Shown: one piece after another, positions 44,595-55,529 of the stretch | How the letters are laid out: each line of letters begins with the position of its first letter | How positions within the stretch are numbered: the first letter of the stretch is position 1 | Source of the DNA: Avena insularis | Lineage: Eukaryota; Streptophyta; Magnoliopsida; Poales; Poaceae | NCBI GenBank assembly: GCA_023614405.1 | Contig: CM042687.1 | Location: 237,238,292-237,302,291, forward strand | Length of the DNA: 64,000 nucleotides | Direction of reading: 5' to 3' | Translations under genes and position numbers: made by a program | The notes under the pieces: generated by a model | What the model was told of the DNA's origin: nothing | The model's input: the letters and a program-made list of their open reading frames with translations, nothing else | The model's database searches: none

Positions 44595-47500
44595 TGTAAC
44601 ACCCCAAAAATATTAATGAAGATCATTCCCTAAATAATCAAGATTAGGGTTAACAAAATCTTTTATTAATTAAATTCAAATCTTTATGCTTGTGTGTATG
44701 AATGCTTGCAATGACATGTTTGATTGTTGTAAATTATGAGAAATGGTTTAAAGATCAAGACCATATCATCTAGGTCACTATCAAATCAAATCCAAACAAA
44801 ATAAATGAAAAATATGAGGCATAAGACCTAATGGTCATTTCTGCCAAAGTTAACCACTAGCTCAATTTGGGCATCTCTAGCAACTAATCTCAAATAGAAA
44901 CTTTCCCATTTATTTTCACCCCTTGTTATACCTAGTAACACTGAACCAAATGGAACTCACCAACCTTGCAGAAACATTTTCAAACTCTTTTGAGAGGCAA
45001 TTCAAATTTGAATCTATCTCATATGTTAAGATAGCCAATTTGGAAAACCACTCAAACCAACACCGCTTGGCAAACCATTGCACCGAGAGACTACCAATAT
45101 TAGTATCAGATCACTCACCAAAAATCATTGAATTTGGTGATGATTATGTTCATGCGGCCATGTGATCGAACACTTGGTGATCACAGTATAACTACCAACT
45201 ATCTACTGTTTGTGATCAATCAATTGCTCATCCTTTGTACTCAAAATCTTTACTCTAGCTCACCCACGATCATCCCCAGTACCCAGCCGTGCAATTGAGC
45301 CATTCATCTCCACTGCCTTGATCAATGCCAATGGTACCCGAGCTCACCATGTCACTCGGACATGGACAGCATGCCACAGGCCGCGCCTCACTCGCTAGTG
45401 ATGTCTAGCTAGTAGCCATGACCTCACCGCCCCTCTCTAACCACCCCTCAACCAACGGAAAGATGCGGAGACCCCAGAACGGCCGTGCCAATTTAAGACA
45501 CGGACATGCCGAGAGCATGATGGAGCGCCAAAGCCGCCTCGCGCAGACATGCCGTGACTCGACCTCTCTTCCCGTACTCGCAATCGACGTCACCAGCCAC
45601 CACCCATACATGCCCATTGGCCACCGCGTAACACCTTGACCACCTTACTCGCTGACGAACACCACCGTACCCGTACAGAGCGCCAATGTTTCCCGACCAA
45701 CTGAGACCGCCCCTTATCGAGCCACCAATCGCATGAAGATCACCACACCCAACCACGTCGACCCATGCCCTTCTCCATGCTTAGCTCGACATGTAGAAAC
45801 GTCGCCGACGGGCCCTGACCATGTCGCACTGCCTCACCCTCGAGGGTATAAATAGAGACCACCCCCAGCCTCAATCTTCACACCATTCTACTCCTCTCTC
45901 ACTTAGAAACACCCCTGACCTATTCCCGGAGCAAGGCGAGCACCCTGTTCCCAGAATTTGATTGGAATCCACTGCTGCAGCGAGGGAAAGGCGCCGTTGA
46001 TTGGAGCCACCCTAGGAGCTGCCGTGACCGCCATTCAACTCGCCATCGTTGACAAGCTCGTTCTCCCTCTCCGTCGACCCTAGCTGGAGCCCTGGTAAGC
46101 CCACAGCCACCGCCGCTGTGCCGCTAGGTCATAATCTCGCCGAAGCGCCCCGACATAGACGATGAACCTAGACCGTAGAGTGTGTTGTAATCATAGGGAT
46201 AATATTGATCAATACCGCTTCGTGTTAGATGACCCGCTGACGCGTGGGACCAGCCTGAGTGAGCCTGCTGCTCTGTGCAGTTGGGCCAGCCCAGTAACTT
46301 TTCCCGCGCGAGCCCAGTACTTCAAATCTAATTTTTTCTTTTTATTCAAAAACCATTTCAGTAGTGAACTTTAAAAATCAATTCAGAGAGATTCACTGCA
46401 CCAAATTGAATGAATCCAATTTTGTTTGAAAGTAGATGTAAATCTCTAATCACTCTCGTTGGATTCAAATAGTTTGAAAATATGGATCAACCTTAGTAAA
46501 AATAAAAATCCAGTAGCTTCTACAACTTCAAACATTTTTCTAAAATAAACCATAAGTGATTTTGAGTTGATTCCAACTCTCAAAAATCATATTTAACAAG
46601 ACCTTTCTGAATATGTAAAAATCTACATACTTACATGTAGTACTCCTGGACAAAAACTAAAATAATAACTTCTAGTCATTTTTAGCCACTTAAATATTAT
46701 TAAAAAGTAGTGTTAATCTTTATAAATTAGGCCAACCACTCTAAACCACATTCCCAAGTATTAGAGTATGTGGTGATGACATGTGTCAATATGATCCCAT
46801 ATTTTTAATTTGGAGAATATTAAATCCTAAGCAACGTTTCAATGAGTAGAAATTACTTTCCTAAAAATAAGATAAATAAAATCATATCACCTTTTTTGTT
46901 TGTAATGATAGAGATGATGCTAGATCATCTAATGTGACCCTTGTGTGATAAATAGAAGTAGATAAGTATTGTTTGGTGATGGTGTACCTCATATTTATTT
47001 ATAGACGCTAGTATCAATCCGGGCTACGACGAGAAAGAATTCTACGACGACCAGGAAGAGAACTTCGACCACCTTACCAATCAAGGCAAGCTAAGCTATA
47101 CTGAGCAAGCTACATTATGCAAGCCTTATTATGCAAGCCTTTGTGATACCCTTTTTTACTATACCAAATCCCAGTTTTCCTTGCAAGATTTATTTTTCGC
47201 AAAGTTGTTCCATAGCTAATTAATTGGATGATTAGTGGATATTGAGGAAGGTGTCCCAAGAGCTTGGAACTTGTTGAGAATAAATACACCAGATTAGTAC
47301 CCTACAACTAGTGACACCCCCATCTGATAGATGCTAGTGCTAAATAAACTTGATCGCTAGTTGGGAACAAATGATTATGAAAACCTTGGAATGATGAGTC
47401 ATTCTACTGAAATGCTTTGACATGTGTTATGGACACAATGACTTTGAAGATGATGGTGAATGAAAGGATGTGATTTGACTTTGATAAAAACTGATAGTTG

Positions 47501-48465
47501 GGTTCGGATGTGATACCATTCCAACATTTACCGTACAACCACAATACCCGAATTTGGGTAGGGCTTGAGTGGAAGTTTATATGTCTTAGTATGGGTTCCT
47601 TCGCGAAACGAGGAGAGCTGAGGCTACCTTGTGAATGTGACTGTCCACCTATGTTGTGCTCAAGATGACAGATGGTCATGGTTGGGAGGCCAAACTCATA
47701 GAGGAGGTGCCTATACTAGTTTGTGTAATTGAAAGGTTAAGATTGATTATCCGCATACTAAGTATGATGATTCAGGATTATTCCTGATGGATGTATCGAA
47801 TGTTGTTGTCAAAGTATATCACCTCTGTAGAGTGTCAAACTATTCGAATAGCTACGTCCGCAATTATGGACAGTTGGATGGCCATACTGTTCCGTTGTCA
47901 GATTATTTCCAGATGACCCGTGACTTGAAAGATGACCTTGACTTAACCCCACAAGTTGTGGAAAAGAAGTTAGGTTCCCGTATAAGAAACCTAGACAAAT
48001 AAAGCTAGACTTTTACTACTAGACACTGGTTGAAATAAAATTGGCTTATGGCAAACAAACCTAGAACTTAAGAATCCCATAGAATGGCCTTACTGCTTTA
48101 GTGAAAGTTTGCGAGTACTTCGAAGTACTCATGGCTTTGTCCCTGGCTATTCCCATGGCCAGACTATGAAGGAGACTACGAGGAAGAAGGACATAAGGAC
48201 GCTTACGATAACTAGGATCATCTCCCATCGTCAGCATTGCCTGTGACCCTGAAGATTGAGCCTTGACCACGCTACCCTTATTACTATTTTGCTGCTTTGA
48301 TTGTAATCAGACTTGATCATGAGATCAACTATTTGTAAGACTATTATGGTTTGTAATGGATGATGAACTATGGTACCAATCTATTATGTCTTGCAAAAAT
48401 GGTAATCCTGGGATTGTGAAGTACGGCATATCAGGCATCTGGGATTAAAAATCCGGGTGTTGACA
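44595..48465 (+). repeat. Element G 5' LTR (3.87 kb)
   Basis: It begins TGTAACACCCCAAAAATATT and ends AATCCGGGTGTTGACA next to the PBS. The TATA box TATAAATAG is at 45847-45855, the splice donor CCTG|GTAAGC at 46091-46100, and the acceptor-like TTTATTTATAG before an acidic 87-base open block at 47004-47090. These positions match element C's LTR. Confidence 0.93.
46091..46100 (+). promoter_or_regulatory. Splice-donor-like site in element G LTR
   Basis: CCTG|GTAAGC lies about 245 bases after the TATA box, with sequence and spacing the same as in element C. Confidence 0.5.
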
Positions 48466-48468
48466 AGT

Positions 48469-48482
48469 TGGTATCAGAGCCA
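48469..48482 (+). other. Element G primer binding site (initiator Met tRNA)
   Basis: TGGTATCAGAGCCA starts three bases after the LTR end and is a perfect match to the usual initiator Met tRNA complement. Confidence 0.93.
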
Positions 48483-48654
48483 TGCTGACCATAGGAGACC
48501 CTAGTTAGCATGGACGTCAGAAAAACCTATTTTCCAAAACAAAGAAAGTGAGTATCTTTCAAAACCTATTCTCACTCTTACCCTTGAAATTCTTTTCAAA
48601 AGAGTCATAAGTTCCTTAAAAGTTTTGCAACCTTACCTAAAATTTGGCACACTT

Positions 48655-48694
48655 GATCACTTCTCTAAATTACTCCTATCTAAATTGCTTATAG
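48655..48694 (+). promoter_or_regulatory. Splice-acceptor-like site abutting element G aORF ATG
   Basis: A T/C-rich stretch with CTATCTAAATTGCTTATAG ends exactly one base before the aORF ATG at 48695. CTAAA could serve as a branch point. Confidence 0.6.
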
Positions 48695-49479
48695 ATGGAC
48701 TACGCCTACAACAAGTTCTATCAGCTTGGTAGTGGAGGTAATATCATTTTTGAGAACGACCTAAGCGAGCTGACGAAATTTTGGATCGCCCACATCTGGA
48801 GTTCTATGGATCTCAACTCCATGATCACCCCGGAGGGGAGCTTCAGTGGCTGATAGTGGCCGATCTTCGCGGAAAAATGGAGCCATCTACCTCGGAGAAG
48901 ATCCATTTCACCATCAGAGAGAACAACTGTATCGATGGACTGGCCAGAGCTATGCAGGAAGCACTTGCCCGACTATGTGGGCAGAATATCAACAAGATCA
49001 TCGGTACCCGCTTTCCTCACTACGCCCGAAGTGACTCCAAGGGACAACCCCTGGATCTGCCAGCCTACCCTGACTCGAGGCATCATGTGGACCATCTTGC
49101 CTTCATGCTTAGTCTGAGTTAGAAGGAATTGTACCACGCTCGTGCTGACGCCAATGTGAAGCAACTTGCTACCGTCAAGAAGGACCAGACCTTCGGCATC
49201 CTCGTGAGGGAGCGCAAGTCACTTCACAAACTGCGTGACAAGAAGGATCACATCATTGCTCGCCTTCGTCACGAAGTGTAGGAATTGAAGGAGACCATCC
49301 ATGATCGGGATATGCAGCTGGAGGAGAGGGAGAACGAATGGGAAGATATTTGTGGAGATCCCTACTCGTATCTCAGTGATGATGATGACTACTTGGAGGA
49401 CATGGACCAAGAGTACCACACTGATGATGAGGATGGCGCCTTCATTGATGATGAAGAAGCCATTGGATCTGATGAGTAG
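48695..49479 (+). pseudogene. Element G aORF
   Basis: It begins MDYAYNKFYQLGSGGN. The frame shifts near 48770, then continues with the globular part (GGELQWLIVADLRGKM, IHFTIRENNC, LARAMQEALARLCGQ), a charged coiled coil (about 49130-49330) and a strongly acidic tail (LSDDDDYLEDMD, then FIDDEEAIGSDE) ending at the TAG 49477-49479. In-frame TAG codons at 49120-49122 and 49279-49281 interrupt it; C has CAG at the first and TCA at the second. Layout matches the element C aORF. Function unknown; a role with the RNA or Gag is inference. Confidence 0.72.
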
Positions 49480-49731
49480 TACCACTTGAGCACTATCGTA
49501 TGTGTGAGTTGTATCAGGTCCCACTGTATCGTAGCTTGCTAGAATGGTTCTTAAAACCATCTGTTTGGTGATGTGTTGTTTGGAATGTGTTGCTTGTATT
49601 GTTTGCTTAGAATGAATGAGAATGAGTTGTTGGGTTTCAAAACTTAGCCTTACTCGAAAGTTTAAAAGCTAAAAAACCCACAAACCTTAGAAAAATTTCC
49701 CTCTTGTCTCATGATCTATCTCAATCTTCAG
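49480..49731 (+). promoter_or_regulatory. Conserved aORF-gag spacer ending in a splice acceptor (element G)
   Basis: Non-coding, very similar to 19115-19371. The final TTTCCCTCTTGTCTCATG and TCAATCTTCAG match element C almost fully and abut the gag ATG at 49732. Confidence 0.6.
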
Positions 49732-50737
49732 ATGCCTCACGGAGGGAGCATCTCATCTCAAGACCCGATGGTCCAAATCTTGCAAATGTTAGTAGCCGAC
49801 CGAGAAGCCGGTAGGACCAGCGTCAAGCCAATCTAGCCACTCTTCAACAAATCGCTCAACTAGCACATGACAACCAAGGCCCTTGAAATCAGGATCATCA
49901 TGGATCCAAACTTAAGAACTTTCAGAATACCAATCCCCCTATATTTAGTAAGTTAGAAGAGCCCTTAGATGCTGATGACTGGCTGTAGACTATGGAGAAC
50001 AACTTGGAAGTAGCTGGAGTAGAGGAGGCTGAGAAAGTACTGTTTGTCACCCACTATCTGGCTGGATCTACAAGAGCATGGTGGAATAGCACCCGTACTA
50101 TGAATGGAGGAAATATGATGACTTGGGATGAATTCAAACTCAAGTTTAGCCAAACCCATGTGCCACCGGGTTTGATTCTGAGGATGAGGGATGAATTCAA
50201 GGAGTTGAAGCAGGGAAGCATGACTATGGTAGAGTACCGCGACAGATTTCTGTCTCTGTCTAGGTATGCCCCTAATGAGATTGGCACTGAAGCCAAGAAG
50301 AAGGAGAGATATCTGAATGGTTTGCATGATGAGATGCAGACGGTGTTAGTCAATATCCCGTTTGCTGATCCTGAAGCTTTAGTGGATTCAGCGATCCAGA
50401 TGGAGGGAAAGATCAACCAAGCTACTGAAAACCGAAAGTGTCGTATGATGCATCAACCAGGACCCCACCATTCCCCAAAGTATCGCCCCAATTCGTCTGC
50501 TGTATTTGCCCCAAGGAACCTTATGCCACCTATGTCTTGCCCAAATTTTACCAATCGTAGTGGAGGAAACCCAAGACCTGGAGGCAACAACCACTACAAC
50601 CATGGAAACTCCAATAACTTTAATCGTGCACCACCAAGGCCCACCAATCCCAACAATAATACTGCCCCAAGGACTAGAAGTAATGTCGTACCTGTTGCCG
50701 GAAAGGGCAAGTCAACAATCACTTGTTTTGAGGTGGA
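49732..50737 (+). pseudogene. Element G gag
   Basis: It starts MPHGGSISSQDP directly after CAG. A one-base loss near 49820 and a TAG at 49986-49988 (CAG in element C) break the N-terminus; from 49992 it is open. The capsid text YLAGSTRAWWNS, WDEFKLKFSQTHVPPG and KQGSMTMVEYRDRFLSLSRYAP is typical. The Pro/Asn-rich linker leads to a zinc knuckle broken by a base loss at its second Cys (near 50733), after which the frame resumes as [10 protein letters not shown]. Confidence 0.9.
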
Positions 50738-52123
50738 GTGATAGGTCACTATTCCAATGAGTGCCCCAAGAAGACTGCTGCAACACCCAATGTTACCGCA
50801 CCTGCCCAACAGCAGCGTCGTGTCCAACCTGTTAATTCAGTACTTGCAAGAGTGTTGTTAGATTCTAGAGCATTTCACTCATTTGTTCTGGAAGAATTTG
50901 CATGCACTAGTAAGATTCAACCAACAAATTTGAAGCATGTTATGATAGTTCAAATACCTGGTTCAACTATCAAAGCAAGGAAAATTTGCAAGGCCGTACC
51001 TATCAGAATTCATGGAATAGATTTCTATGCCAATCTAATAGTACTCGGAACAAAAGGTTTAGAAGTAGTACTAGGAATGAATTGGATGTCGAAACATCAA
51101 GGACTCATAGATTGTGCCAAGAAAGCCATAACCATGACCAGTAGCACCGGAGTATCAGTTGAGCATGTGTCAGAGACCTTGCCCCATCAATTTAAGTGCA
51201 ACAAGAGTTTAGCCCAACCAACCCTAGACCAAGTCAGCATAGTCTGTGAATACCCCGATGTGTTCCCATATGAATTGCCTGGTATGCCCCCAGATCGGGA
51301 TATCGAGTTTATCATTGAACTAATCCCTGGAACTGGACCTATAGCTCAGAGACCATATAGTATGAACTCATATGAGTTAGTGGAGCTCAAGAAGCAACTT
51401 GACGACATGATTAGCAAAGATCTGATTCAACCTAGTGCATCGCCATGGAGATCACCTGTTCTGTTTGTGGATAAGAAAGATGGTGCCACCCGTTTATGTA
51501 CAGATTATTGGAAGTTGAATGATGTCACCATCAAGAACAAGTACCCTTTGCCAAAGATAGAAGATTTGTTTGACCAGTTGACCGGTGCCAGAGTATTCTC
51601 TAAGATTGATCTTAGAACTGGTTATCATCAACTAAAAATTCGTGCAATGGATATTCCAAAGACTGCTTTCACGAACCGATATGGATTGTATGAGTACAAG
51701 GTCATGTATTTTGGATTAACCAATTCCCCCGCTTACTTCATGAATCTCATGAATAAGATTTTCATGAACTTCTTAGATAAGTTTGTCGTTATTTTCATTG
51801 ATGACATTCTAATCTACTCCAAATCGGAGGAAGAACATGAACAACACCTAAGAACCATCCTTGGAACCTTGGGAGACCATCAGTTGTATGCCAAGTTCAG
51901 TAAGTGTGAGTTTTGGTTAAAGGAAGTAGGATTCCTCGGACATATCTTGTCAGCCGGAGGAGTTGTTGTTGACCTCGCCAAGATTAAGGATATTGAGCAA
52001 CAACCACTCAAACTAAAGTTCGTGCATTTCTTGGATTAGCGGGATATTACCGCAAGTTTGTTGAAGGATTTTCAAGCATCTCTAGGCCGATGACTCAGTT
52101 ACTCAAGAAAGATCAGAAGTTTG
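50738..52123 (+). pseudogene. Element G protease and reverse transcriptase
   Basis: A single frame of 433 codons (50738-52039) covers the rest of the zinc knuckle, the protease and most of RT. The protease box reads [10 protein letters not shown]: Asp is kept but the Gly of DSGA is Arg. RT has [18 protein letters not shown] (Arg to Trp after CTDY), [13 protein letters not shown] and [11 protein letters not shown], so the Asp pair is kept. A small deletion near 52000 shifts the thumb ([16 protein letters not shown]). Element H then interrupts after AAGTTTG. This is the longest open pol frame in the window. Confidence 0.93.
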
Positions 52124-55100
52124 TGTGACACCCCCGGGATCAGGGCTAAACAAATCCTAGACCTCCGTCTGAAATAATCTTAACCTTGAGCTCGAGAATA
52201 TCCAGTGAAGAATCGCTAACATGGCAGTGACCCTACGACACAAAAATTTCTTACAGCAAGCTCATAACTAAGCAGAGAACCAAATTATTACAAGCAGAGG
52301 TCTCTGACCACAAACATCAAACAACGGAAGGCAAATTATGCTATTAAGTATAGCAAACTTAACAAATGGCCTAAGAGGCCTGAAGCATAACGATGACGTC
52401 CCAGCCCATAGATTCCAGGCTGCCGGCCGGGAACCCCAAGCTACTCGTCGATGTCGATGTTGTACGGATCTTGTCTTCAGGGGAACACTTACTCTGCCAA
52501 AAGTATCAACAAAGCAAGGGTGAGTACAGGGTGTACTCCGCAAGACTTATGGCTGGTGGAGTTGTTTTGCATAAAGCCATCTTTTGTTTATAAAACAAAT
52601 GAGAGAAGAAGCTCGTCTAGTCAAAGTATTTTAAAAGGGGATAAGAGAGCAACATCTCCGTAAATATTGATCATCATCTTTTGATATCCACCGAATCATC
52701 ATCTTCTGAACTAGGATCACCCCCCCTCGTACCCATGAGGAAGCATCCTTAACAAACATTAGTTGCCAAGTTTTACGATTAGGTTCATGTTCTCTATGAT
52801 CTCTCATCCGTTCCCAAGTCATCCATAACCGTGGACACGGCTTTCCGAAAGATTATTACCCTGCAGGGGTGTACAACTTTACCCACACGTACCAACCGAC
52901 TCTTAATGCCTACTTGACACACTTCCTTGGTGTGCTGGCAGAGGGTGTGGTTGGACACGACCTTTACCTTGCTTTCGCCGAGACCATGAGTCACACAATA
53001 AGTATGGTTCCGCCATAATGGGTAAAATCCCGAAGTCGGTACTTAAAGATGTGAGGAGAGGTTGGTTTACCAGGGGCACCATCAACCCCAAGCAACCCGG
53101 TCCACGCTTCCCTACCTGTATGAATGCACCTCCTTCACCTCCTTCTTTCGAAAATGTTTTCAATGCGTATGTCGAGTGGAACGCCCGAACTATATGACTC
53201 ATGGAATCTACTAGGAAAGTTAGTCAATCATGGGGTCCCCATTTACCCCGTGTGGTTGTACGCTCGTCTTGGTTCAAGAGGTAAGAACCTAGGGTCCTAA
53301 GGGTGGCGAGAATGGGACTAGAAAAACCACATCTCACCATGGCCTCCCATACAAGCCTTAGCATGTTTAATCTCATCTCACTAATCTCATCTTATCACGT
53401 TCTCCTGTCATACTAGATTATCTGCATCTGATACATCATCTGGATGGACCAGACTCAACAGATATGCATGGCTAAGTAGGACACAGATATAAGCTCTAGC
53501 AGTGCACACAAGCCAAACCTGGTTATGCTAGGAGCAGTGGATCAGGTAATATAAGCTCAAGGGAGTAATGCAATAGATAGGATACTCTATCTATCGATAA
53601 AAGACCATAGTAGAATCATATGCATCATGGCAAGAATTGAAATGCTTTCAAAAACATAGGATTGTATCATGGTTGGGCTATGCTTGCCTTTGCCAGTTGA
53701 TAACAGATAAACAGATCTTCGGGAGCCTTGTACTTTACTTGATTAAAGTTGGTCAAGTATTGTTCATCGATCTTCAATCTTCGATGGTCTTGATCTCGGT
53801 CTTCGATCTCGATCTTGATATTATATTCTACCGAGGAAGAACCAAACACCGGAATGAGAGGGAAACAATCAACACATGGCATCGATGCAATGCCCAAGCA
53901 AGTATGAACAAGTTAATTTGTATTTAAATGTAACCTTAAAGCATGCTCGACCATTTAATCGGGGTTGTGAGGGGTATAAACCATAACTCGAGGAAACTCC
54001 GGAAACACATAAGAGGGGTTGATTTTGTTCTCTAATTAAACTTGTCATTTTATTTGTTGACCAATGCATGATTATAGCTTAAAGATATAGCTCTCATTTT
54101 TTAAACATTTTGATATATTATTTGTATTTTTCTGAATTACAGATTAAAAGTTATTGAATTTACAATATTCAAAACAATTTCTGAAATTATTAAACCAAAA
54201 GGAAATTACTTTTTATACCTAGACACACCTAGCCATAGTGGCTGACTAGGGGCCCCCAGAGCCACATCAGCAGACACACACGCAAAGTGGGGTCAGGGGC
54301 TTTCTACACCGATACTGGATTTAGCCAAAGAGGCTGACGGGTGGAACCTGGCCACGCAGGCAGCACGTGGACGCCACGCAGGAGCCATGTAGGCTCCACA
54401 TGGGCTCGCCAAGGAGCACGCACTGGCGGCGGCGGAAGACGACGTTGGGGCACGAGCGGGGACACGCGAGTGCTTGGGTTCCAACCAACACTTCACGCTG
54501 GACCGAATAGGGGCGGAGCCGCTAGCGGGAGGTCGCCGGAGCAGGTGACGCGACGATGACCGACAGCAGCGGGCGGTGGCGCGCGACTGGAGGACAGACC
54601 AGAGAGGAAGGGGAGGCACGTAGTGGTGCCTGAGCACCGCACGCTCACCGTGGTTGCAGAGAAGAGGTCAGCGAGGAGGCTCGAGGGCGGAGGCGGCTGG
54701 AATCGTCGATGGACACGGTAGCGGCCGACGGTGAAATCCAGCTCTGGTGGCTCGATTCCGAGCGCGTGCAGACGATTCAGTTGGTGGAGAAGCTCCTGGA
54801 GGCGAGGCGTACCTCGTGGCGTGCTCGGCTGGCCTCGGGGCGGTGCAGAGCGACGGCGAGGGGCGGAGCCCTAGACTAGGGTTTCGCCAAGGAGATGAAA
54901 ACGGAAGAGGGAGGTCGTACCAGAGAGCAGGAGGGGATAAGGGTGGATCAGGGGGTCGGCTTGGTTCTTATCCTCACCTCGGATCTCGTCGGACGGCCGG
55001 GAGAAGGCGACGGCCATCGACGGCAGCGCCGGCGACACCAAGCTGCTTCCTCCCGAGGAGGAAGATGACGAAAAGGGGATGAAGCGGTATGGGCCGCGTA

Positions 55101-55513
55101 TGGGCTTCGGCTGGGCTGCGGGTAGCTACTGGCGTTGTGCATCGAGCGAAGAGAGAGGAGAGCAAGATGGGCTCGGCCCAGTTTAGCTGATGCTCATTTT
55201 CTTTCTAAAACATTTTTCCATTTATTTTTCTGTTTTCTCCTTTTGTGAATCATTTTCAAATCTGTTTTGAACCATTCAAAATTACCAGAGTTTTGTAAAA
55301 ATATAAAATAATTAGAGGACCCTATAATCCATTTGGGCTCCACACTTTTGTAGTTTTCAAATATTCAAAACCTTTTGAAGGTGTTTCAAATAGAGAGGAA
55401 TATTAGGGTTTAGGGTTTTGATTTGTTTTCTTCAATGCACAATTTAAATGATGATGCTCATGAATGCACAAACAAAACCCTAATTAAAGATTAACTAAAA
55501 CTGGGGTGTTACA
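52124..55513 (-). repeat. Element H 3' LTR (3390 bp)
   Basis: On the plus strand it begins TGTGACACCCCCGGGATCAGG and ends GGGGTGTTACA. It aligns with 58949-62321 over its length with few differences. GC-rich DNA at 54300-55150 gives chance open frames. Confidence 0.93.
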
Positions 55514-55518
55514 GCTCT

Positions 55519-55529
55519 ATCCCCCTTAT
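55519..55529 (-). other. Element H polypurine tract
   Basis: The minus strand reads ATAAGGGGGAT a few bases from the LTR; element A has a similar tract. Confidence 0.7.

Noticed and set aside
23946..48465. The two 4-kb TGTAACACCCC LTRs as ends of one 24-kb element
   Set aside because: The left LTR follows a PPT and integrase, and the right one is followed by a PBS and gag, so they are the 3' LTR of one element and the 5' LTR of another; they are also too diverged.
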